This document shows, one piece after another, positions 57,278 to 64,000 of a stretch of 64,000 nucleotides of DNA. The DNA comes from Trichostrongylus colubriformis. Lineage: Eukaryota > Nematoda > Chromadorea > Rhabditida > Trichostrongylidae. A model generated the notes under the pieces. The model searched no databases. It saw nothing but the letters and a program-made list of their open reading frames with translations, and was not told where the DNA came from. The position numbers and the translations under genes were made by a program. The stretch is taken from assembly GCA_963978905.1 (NCBI GenBank), contig OZ022258.1, positions 35,215,282-35,279,281 of the forward strand, written 5' to 3'. How positions within the stretch are numbered: position 1 is the first letter of the stretch; every line of letters starts with the position of its first letter.

Positions 57278-57565
57278 CCACATTTATAGAAATAAAGCAA
57301 TGCCATGACAAATTTAGCCACACATCATTCAAGATTATACAATAATGCAGACATCATAACGATTATGTCAGTGTTCTGAAAGCACAGAGATTGAAAAGAA
57401 AGCTCAGGCGAATGTAGGAAACCCTAATTGCGGAAATAACAGAGGAATGACTCGAGCCATCCTGCCGTAGAGCAGGATTGTCAACTGTTAACCTCAGCTG
57501 AGGCAAAAACAACTTAGCTGAAGCCGCCGACAACGAAGTTTCTGACATGTACCTACACTACTTAC

Positions 57566-57829
57566 TCCTGATGATTCCGAAATTTTCCGCTCTTTGAAAT
57601 GCTGCGTTCCTTCCAAAGAAGGTGCTTGTCTGCTCCCCAAATAATCGAGGGTCGTCGCTACTCAAGATTTCGTTCGCTATTCCCGTCCAGCCTTTCGCTT
57701 CTTCCTCAGGTGCAGTCAATGAGTGGTAATCGAATGGCTCCAGCGAATACTGTTTTGGAGTGGCATACAACAAGGCGATCTGCAAGAGGGCGTTCTCAGA
57801 ACGGTAGTTTTTACGGAGTCGCTCAGTCG
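57566..57829 (-). CDS. Globular-looking coding exon, 88 codons
   Basis: The acceptor is AAAAATAG and the donor is CAGGA|GTAAGT, a strong site. It takes two bases to finish the previous codon, which fits the exon ending at 60,474, and leaves one base. The peptide is mixed and non-repetitive (for example ATPKQYSLEPFDYHSLTAPE, then GWTGIANEIL and DPRLFGEQT), suggesting a folded domain that I cannot name. The next downstream exon I find in phase is 29.4 kb away at 28,136, so exons may be missing or the gene may end nearby. Confidence 0.65.
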
Positions 57830-58195
57830 CTATTTTTACTTACTTTTCCTTCATTCGTACGAACTTTACACATCAACCTGCCCATAAAGTGACTTTTGTT
57901 TGCCATCTGCGACTGAGCGATTATGGCCTCGAACGAGTAATTGAAATGAGTTTGCGCCATCAACTGAAATGATTTGTATAAAAATGCTCACAACTACGAG
58001 GTATCGTATCACACAAAGGTTGAGAACTCGAACATATGTTCAAGGCAAAGAGCGATCAAAACGTGCCTGTAGTTCGTTGGCGGCTTTCTGCATGTTACAT
58101 CCTCTGGGAGCGCGTTGGCTGCTCAAGAAGTCCATCATAACACCTCGCAGCTCTCTTGAGCAGCACTCAAGTCCTTAAACAGGAGGGCATCGCTA

Positions 58196-58370
58196 GGCCG
58201 CGGTCATACTCACCGCCGGCAGGGCGTGGCTGCGTTCACAGGCAGCGAGGGAGAGTGGTACGGGGGAAGTGCAGAGATGACAGGCAACGAGGCAGGGTGG
58301 CATAGGCGGAGACGCAGAGATACACAGCCGCCACGCCCTACCGCCGGCATCGCAAAGTATGACCGCAACC
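58196..58370. mobile_element. MITE, family 2 (copy 2)
   Basis: GGCCGCGGTCATACTCACCG at the left and GGTTGCGGTCATACTTTGCG inverted at the right. Flanks CTA and TTA. The same family as 7,306-7,478. Confidence 0.7.
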
Positions 58371-59001
58371 TTACTATTCTGCTTATGCAGATTCGATAAT
58401 GTGGCTCGTTCAAAGGGGACGAGAGTGGGGAGGGCAAGAAAGGAGAGCGTATTCGAAGACACTATTCTCTGTAAACGAACATTCAAACACAGAAAAGATA
58501 ACGTGTAGCGAAAATTGCTTCGGGACGCTGTGGGTATCTTATTGCGCTTCACCTCGAAATGCATGCTCCAGTGGCCGAGTTGCCCATTGACGGCGGGCAA
58601 AGAAGGCGGACGCTACTGTCATTTGCTGTCACGTAAGGCGAATTTCTCCTCATTCTCAAAGGGAGAGTAAGAAGAGTGTGAAAAATAGGTGTTTAAAAAA
58701 CCCAATGAATCCTCCCTCGACGTTTTAACAGAGTGTCATATGTGCAAATGCCGCAAACTAACGATTCCGCCGATGTGTGCAATTGCCACAAACTAACCAT
58801 TCACCGTGAGAGAAATTGCCCTCTTTCGGTTTCAAGAAGGAAATAAGAAATAATAATGAAAGAGGGAAATAAAAGAAGAAAGGAAAAGGAAAGAATTATA
58901 AAAAGTAAACAAGGTAAGGAATCCCCAAAAGATGTCACTCATAAACTAGGAGTCTAACAAGGGAAGGTATTTTACTTCCCATGGAACTTTGAAATGAGAT
59001 C

Positions 59002-59908
59002 CGAGGGGATCGATAGAGATTCGAACGCTGATTATAACTGTGAAAACCAAAATTGCCAAATGGCATCCTGAAGCAAGTTACGAGGGGTCAAAGTTTGCCT
59101 GTGACTTGCCTGTGACACCTCAATGGCGAGGCGCTTCGTCATCAGCATGAGCATGTTTCATTGTCAGCAAGTGCTTTACTTCCACTTTTAAACGTTTCCT
59201 TGTATGATATTCGCGCGTAGGGGTCGAATTACCCCTCTGTGCAAATTTCCAGCCGGATCCAGTTTTTGGCCCAACTTCGGAAAATTAGGGGTGGCCAGGG
59301 GTTAAGTAGGAGTTTTCGAATTTCCTTCCACAAAAAATCCTGCAAGCCGAACAAGATAACCTTAACATATGTACCTATCACACTTGCCCATTACACTAAA
59401 CGCACGTAACAAGCGCCTAATAAGAGCATTCGCTGGGCAAGGGTCAACGACTTCTCCTTTGTTAAATGGGTTGCCAGCCCATCAATTTTTCCGAGATTTG
59501 GTCAAATTCACGAGTTGGCTGAAAACTTGCTCCATGGGGTAATTTGATCCCCTGAACAAGAAAATCACACGGGTTTCGCGTGAAAACGAATGGCTCGCGC
59601 GCTATGGGCTTCCAAACATACCATGAAATGGTTTTTTTCAGAAATACCTTCATAACTTCATTCAGGTAATTGTTCGACAGATTCTAAAAATAGATTTGAG
59701 ATCAGCATTTGAAAGCGCGTACAGTGGTATGTGTCTCATTGCAAATGGCCATTTCGACAAACCGTCTGATGGCAAAGTGCCTCGCCAATGAGATGTCACA
59801 GGCGAGTCACAGGCAAACTTTGACCCCTCGTAACTCGCTTCAGAATGCCATATGGCAATTTTGGTTTTCACGGTTATAATCGGCGTTCGAAGCTCTATCG
59901 ATCCTGTA
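59002..59908. mobile_element. Non-autonomous element with about 155-bp inverted repeats
   Basis: Arms at 59,002-59,160 and 59,755-59,908 match inverted (GGATCGATAGAGATTCGAACG at the left outer end, AACTTTGACCCCTCGTAACT inside the right arm), leaving about 590 bp unique between. No transposase is recognised; a 63-codon minus frame at 59,462-59,653 has no motif. Confidence 0.65.
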
Positions 59909-60473
59909 GAGGATACGCCTTTCTATCCCGGCCGGCTTTTTAGGGTTGACTTTGCCGTAGCAGGATGATACTTATCGTATCGTTTCAATGCCGTATCGAT
60001 CGAAATGACGTGGTGCTTGACGTGCCAGCTTTCGTGGTAAAATCGTCCACCGGTCTGTGTCAAGGATTGGAATGATGATGCAGCTCCTATTTCTCGGTTT
60101 TTTCACCGTTTTTTTTTTTGTTCTTTCGCTACTGTTACACTGATAAGCACCCCTTACTTTCATATTCCACAATCTGCTAAATTGACCACTTCCGGTGCCT
60201 TTGAGGATCTCAGCCGGATACTTGTTTCTTCGCGTGGACTCCGTTCAAGGACTCGACTTTTTCTGCTACTTGCTTGTATGGGCCCAATTCCCCAAAATCG
60301 TTATTTTGGGGCAATTAAGAAGTTACATGCTTCATTCACTCCAAGTGCACAGTCAGCAGCAATGGGAGATCACGGCTCCCATAGGGCAATTATTATCTAG
60401 AATGAAACCTAAATCACTTCTGGTGCGAGCAATCCAGGTGAATTATATAATGATGAAGTGATAAATGAATTAC

Positions 60474-60837
60474 CGTCTTCGTCAATCCAGCATATTGGTG
60501 GCGGTGGCGTCGTGATGTAAACTGGAGTAGGAGTTATATAGGGCTCCTTCGCAGGTGATTGAACAGGATATCGTTCAGGCTTAGCATATGGCTGCGAGAC
60601 TCGAAGCATATTGATGCTAGGTTTTGCATATGATGTAAATTGAGGCGGTAGTGGGGGTGGTGGTGGTGGAGGTGGAAGTGGAAGTGAGGGTGGAGGTGGA
60701 GGTGGTGGCGGTAGCGGCGGTAGTTGCGGTGATTGGATATAAGGTACGGCTTGTTGTTGAGGTTGTGGTGCATACATGACTGATGCAGTCCGTGGATATG
60801 AAGGTACACCGTAGCTGAACACTGGCGTTTGCTGGGC
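60474..60837 (-). CDS. Proline-rich exon
   Basis: The exon is 364 nt, from acceptor AAATTTTCAG to donor GACG|GTAATT, starting in phase 0 and leaving one base over. About 121 codons are open. The first third is rich in Tyr, Gln and Pro; the middle has two runs of seven to eight prolines separated by Ser-Leu-Pro-Leu; then come repeated Tyr-Pro and Thr-Pro motifs, ending in CWIDED. Polyproline runs of this kind usually bind SH3, WW or EVH1 domains or profilin; that role is inference. The leftover base matches the next exon candidate at 57,829. Confidence 0.75.
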
Positions 60838-60903
60838 CTGAAATTTTCAAGTCTTTTGACCAGTTTGGGAATATCACAGGAATAGAACGGCACTATTACT
60901 CAC

Positions 60904-60948
60904 CCCATAGCTGGAGCCACATGAAGTCATTGACGCAGATGAGCATGG
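60904..60948 (-). CDS. 15-codon Ser/Cys-rich exon
   Basis: The acceptor is GATTTTCAG and the donor GGG|GTGAGT, both strong. The exon is 45 nt, phase 0 to 0, and encodes PCSSASMTSCGSSYG. A 66-bp intron separates it from the proline-rich exon, which it joins in frame. No independent domain is visible. Confidence 0.7.
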
Positions 60949-61564
60949 CTGAAATCAGCGGTTAATCATAAGGGGAAGATGTACACAATCGGAATCAATT
61001 GTGATAGATATTGCCTGCCAACAGCCCGAGGTGCTTGCTGTGGATCACTCTCGCGAATGAACAGACTTTTTTTTTCATTGTGGTGCAATAGCTAACCTTC
61101 GACGCCACCCCGATCATGGTCAGAAAGTCGCTGTCAATATGATAAACTATGCACAAAACTTAAATGGCGCATGGTAGTGACTACCATTATCGCTCCACTC
61201 GCTCTCCTTCCATCCAATGAAACGTAACTTTTGAACATTCTCAGTCGGACTAAAAAAAATACTTTCGTGACAAACATTGGCTTGTCGCTACCTTTCTGCA
61301 CTTGTCCGATATTAGCAGCTATTACGTGACTTTTGTCACATCTGCATTGCGCTTCATGCTATGTACTTGATTTTGAATGCGACCAAAAATATCCAGGTGG
61401 CAAAACTGTCTAATGAACAGCAGAGAGGATTTGATCGAAATCTCACACAATCAGTTAAAGGAACCGGGCAGGGCCCAGAGGAAAGGGAAGATGCAAAAAA
61501 ATGATCATTTTGTAACGAACATTCAAAGCTATAAGCGATAACCGGTAGAAAAACCCAGGTTTAA

Positions 61565-61845
61565 AAGCGCGGCGCTGTGGTGTGTATTCGCACTTTAATC
61601 GCATCGACACACTGATTTCCGAGTAGTCCGCTGCAGAGATTTCCTTTGTTGTCTCGCAGAGGCTATTTCATTCATTGGTGATGATGTGAAATAAGTGAAA
61701 CAACACACGGCAACAAATAAGTAAAACAATTAAGTGAAGAATAAGCGAAAGGTAAGAAAAAAGTGCGGTTACTACTAAAACCTAATTAGTTCACTTTCGA
61801 CGTCTTGGCGGTGCCGGTGTGCATTGCGACCACCGTCCTCTCATA
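61565..61845 (-). repeat. Dispersed repeat (copy 2)
   Basis: Inverted relative to 40,155-40,460 (shared: ATGTGAAATAAGTGAAACAA, AAAACCTAATTA, GGTGTGCATTGCG). Class unknown. Confidence 0.55.
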
Positions 61846-62447
61846 CCGTAAACCACTATTGCCCTACTCCCAGTGTCTTTAAGCGGACGAAATAACCACC
61901 TCTATGAGCTCTTCAGCTAGATAACCTTGCATGCTTAGCCGCTTTCATTCTAGTTCCCCTTTTACACTCCCGTCTACTGAACATGCGAAAGACACGCGGA
62001 GGCGCACAACAGTCAGACAGCATGCTCTCCTTCAACCGTAGATTGACACCATGGCTGCCGCAGAACTCGAAGCACAAATGGCTATACCAGTGGTTTATTT
62101 GCTTAATGATAGTATGAATAGTTTCGAAACGATATTTTCTCTCATGCAGTCTGCTAGAGCAGTTTACCTTTTCCTGTTATGCTACTTCAATGTTGCCTCT
62201 TCGTGCACTGAGTTTCTTGCTGTAAGCAGCACAATGCTCCTCTCAATTTTCAAGGAACGCCCTTGATGAAATGGAATTTTCTCAACTGCTCCAGGGTCAA
62301 CAATTGAGTAGAAAAGCTAGTTTCACATATTTCAATTGGAAGCAAAAATTCTGGTGCAGTACGAACAATGCGAAAGAAGCTCATTGTGTACGAAGTTCGC
62401 TCCATTCTGTTCTTACCGAGTACTGCCGGATAGTATAAGCAGTGGAA

Positions 62448-62466
62448 GGGGGGGGGGGGGGGGGGG
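62448..62466 (+). repeat. Homopolymer of 19 G
   Basis: An uninterrupted G run directly after GTGGAA. Long G tracts form G-quadruplexes and are unstable in C. elegans lacking the DOG-1 helicase. The exact length may be affected by sequencing. Confidence 0.85.
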
Positions 62467-63412
62467 TAGTTGGAGCCCAATACGAAGGCATATTAAATAT
62501 GAAAGTCAAAGCGCCTAGTGACAGGACTGTGTAGACAAAACGAAATGAAATGGTAGAAAATCAGGTAAGGAAGATATTATAAAAAGCGTGTGCTAATGTA
62601 TATTGTCACGAACAATGGCTTTATTTTGATACTGCTTTCTGGATTTGCTGTTAGGAAGGGTGTCGTAAATCTGATCTACTTTTTGTAGCAGTAGGGTCCT
62701 ATCCCTCCACGTTAGCAAACATATAGTGGTAGCATTTGACCAGCACACCTTTTCAAAAAACCAAAAATTGTGGTTCGTAACAAATGAAAACAGGAGGAAA
62801 TTCTTCGATAGATCCGATCGGAGCGGACACTTTGAATGGATTTACAAGTAAAATTGTGTAAGTAAGAACGTAAGCCACTGCTTACGAACTGCGGAAACGA
62901 GCACTGAACAGTCTTAGCAATCCCAGAAACTGTGCAAAAATGAATTCCGCTGAATTTTGCCTACAGAGATTGATTAAGAAATTGACCCCAAATGTAATCA
63001 TATTTGCGTAGCTGTTGCAAGTTTCCACGGCATTTTGAACTCAAGAATGATGTTATTGTTCCTCACAGTTTTTCTGGAAACCTCCAACCAGCAGTTGTTT
63101 AGCGCTCTGATCGAAGACTGTGTTGGGCTGCAGCGCCCATACTGGTGAGTAGGAGTGATCAAATTCAAAGCTAAACCTGCGGAGGGAAAACCTACGATGG
63201 TGGACCTACATGTGTGCGAAAGTGGGCTTGCGTGCTCTGCAGAATTTGGTTTATTTACCACAAAGCCACTTTCGTCTGAAAATAGATGTCATACTCCAGA
63301 TCTCTATTCTAAATAACCCTCGTAATTAAGTTTTTTAGCCATTCCTGCAAGTATTACAGTTTTAATGGCCGGGCAGTACCATCGAAGTTAGTTTGATAGA
63401 AGCAGCTCAAAC

Positions 63413-63496
63413 CTGTGTCATGCCGAAGAAGCTCGCAAACACTGCGGGAATCACGAAAAGCAAGGCCGAAACCACTGCCGGAGCAATCTCGCGCAT
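63413..63496 (-). CDS. Exon encoding a hydrophobic (signal or membrane) segment
   Basis: The acceptor is CTTTTTCAG directly before ATG, and the donor is ACACAG|GTTTGA; 28 codons, phase 0 at both ends. The peptide begins MREIAPAVVSALLF and has about 20 hydrophobic residues after two charged ones, fitting a signal peptide or a single transmembrane helix. Because TTTTCAG abuts ATG, this could also be a first coding exon reached by spliced-leader trans-splicing, as in other nematodes. In that case the 63,559-63,597 exon belongs elsewhere. No family is recognised. Confidence 0.55.
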
Positions 63497-63558
63497 CTGA
63501 AAAAGTCTTATTCGCAACATAAATCAACATCAGTGTCGTAGGTTTATTTCAACCGTAC

Positions 63559-63597
63559 ATCGGAATACAGGTTCAGCAGTCGCTGACGAGCTTCTTC
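63559..63597 (-). CDS. Short coding exon, 13 codons (unnamed gene)
   Basis: The acceptor reads TGTATAG and the donor is GAT|GTACGG, giving 39 nt in phase 0 at both ends. The peptide is charged and helical (EEARQRLLNLYSD). It lies 62 bp upstream of the hydrophobic exon and joins it in frame. A slightly later donor (ACG|GTTGAA) would break the frame, which is why the earlier one was chosen. It could instead belong to an upstream gene. Confidence 0.45.
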
Positions 63598-64000
63598 CTA
63601 TACACAAGAGAAAAAACAACGTTTGTCTCACTATCGTCTTTCACAGCTGTAGCAGCCGCACTTTACCGAACCCTGACTGGATGTTTCCCCCTTCCGCCCT
63701 TGGATCTCATGATGCAGTCGCCAAACCGACCGCCTTAAGCTTCCGAGATGATTTGCTGTCAACTGCAAGGGCCTGCGTTGACTGCGATACTTGGGCTTGT
63801 GAGAAAAGGGGAATTTAGAAACTCTGTCCAAGTTGCAGAAGCTGAGAGATTTTTCAGGTCATGATGATGGTCTTTATGACATTGCTCGCGAACACAGCGA
63901 CCTAGAAACTTATGCAAGTGTTCTTCAAGGACACGGTCTGAGTCAATTCGTCGCATTGGTACATGAACTTTTATTTATAGTGGGGGGTATATAATGCGGA
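63598..64000. other. Edge of window, no confident gene
   Basis: Minus-strand frames at 63,631-63,956 contain RIDSDRVLEEHLHKFL, which looks exon-like, but without a clear acceptor in the window. It could be the next upstream exon of the large gene. Confidence 0.35.

Larger units (their letters stand above)
28137..57565. other. Apparent giant intron (29.4 kb) filled with mobile elements
   Basis: No minus-strand exon compatible in phase with 57,566 and 28,136 was found between them. The interval holds the BEL, Penelope-like and gypsy elements plus a plus-strand multi-exon locus. The stretches 28.14-29.26, 39.66-40.15 and 56.05-57.02 kb hold nothing I can support, apart from an unrecognised 108-codon plus frame at 56,416-56,742. 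Confidence 0.45.
60949..63412. other. Intronic/intergenic, no gene recognised
   Basis: It contains the dispersed repeat at 61,565-61,845 and a poly-G run. A plus frame at 62,051-62,266 begins with ATG in good context (CACCATGGCTGCC) but has no splice support or motif. Confidence 0.45.
4878..63597 (-). other. Span of a large multi-exon gene of unknown identity
   Basis: This entry groups the minus-strand exons listed separately. Each has a recognisable acceptor and a GT donor, and from 16,561 down to 4,878 every exon's end phase matches the next exon's start phase. The order of protein features is: hydrophobic segment, proline-rich region, acidic linker, charged helix, Gln/Pro-rich tail. I do not recognise the protein. 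The 3' part (16.6-4.9 kb) is well supported. The middle (28-20.6 kb) is moderate. Joining 57.6-63.6 kb to the rest depends on phase alone, so these could be two or three genes in the same orientation. Introns are full of transposons. The 5' end may lie beyond the window. Confidence 0.6.

Overview
This is a stretch of nematode nuclear genome. The 3' splice sites are mostly the nematode TTTCAG type, coding exons are short and scattered through long introns, and the mobile elements are families common in roundworms: BEL/Pao and Ty3/gypsy LTR elements, a Penelope-like element, an RTE-type LINE, Tc1/mariner relatives and many small inverted-repeat elements. The mobile-element load suggests a parasitic clade V (strongylid-like) worm rather than Caenorhabditis, but that placement is inference. 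I see no bacterial-type operon, tRNA, rRNA or CRISPR array. Most long open frames here are chance or transposon remnants.  The window appears to be dominated by one large minus-strand gene of unknown identity. Reading from high to low coordinates I can place about 20 exons between 63.6 and 4.9 kb. The last nine (10,848 down to 4,878) and the two before them (16.5 and 14.8 kb) have good splice sites and match in phase at every junction, ending at a stop at 4,878. The product has a short hydrophobic segment (63.4 kb), a proline-rich region (60.5-60.8 kb), an acidic linker (28 kb), a very long charged single-alpha-helix or coiled-coil block in one 1.2-kb exon (9.3-10.4 kb), and a Gln/Pro/Thr-rich tail. 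Linkage of the 57-63 kb exons to the rest, across an apparent 29.4-kb intron, rests on matching phase only.  That large intron (about 28.1-57.6 kb) holds most of the mobile DNA: a BEL/Pao retrovirus-like element on the minus strand (29.26-39.43 kb) with gag, protease, RT, RNase H, integrase, a broken env-like gene and an extra ORF 3' of env; a Penelope-like element (about 41.7-44.6 kb, minus) whose GIY-YIG endonuclease lies upstream of the RT; and a Ty3/gypsy element (45.15-50.05 kb, plus) with a perfect 5-bp target duplication. On the plus strand behind these lies a second host-like locus: an exon encoding a secretory signal, a tandem array of 52-75-nt exon-like units each bracketed by splice signals (51.4-53.9 kb), and a seven-exon small gene (54.45-55.54 kb) whose exons join in perfect phase, followed by a cluster of RNA-type hairpins.  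The other introns hold a Tc1-like transposon (21.14-22.69 kb), an RTE LINE fragment (25.4-26.6 kb), two copies of the same internally deleted mariner, a fold-back made from mariner 3' halves (15.7-16.4 kb), a 1.5-kb near-perfect palindrome (11.74-13.26 kb), two SINE-like repeats, and at least nine MITEs. The most interesting items are the domain-permuted Penelope element, the BEL element with an extra 3' ORF, the micro-exon array, and the unnamed nested gene.
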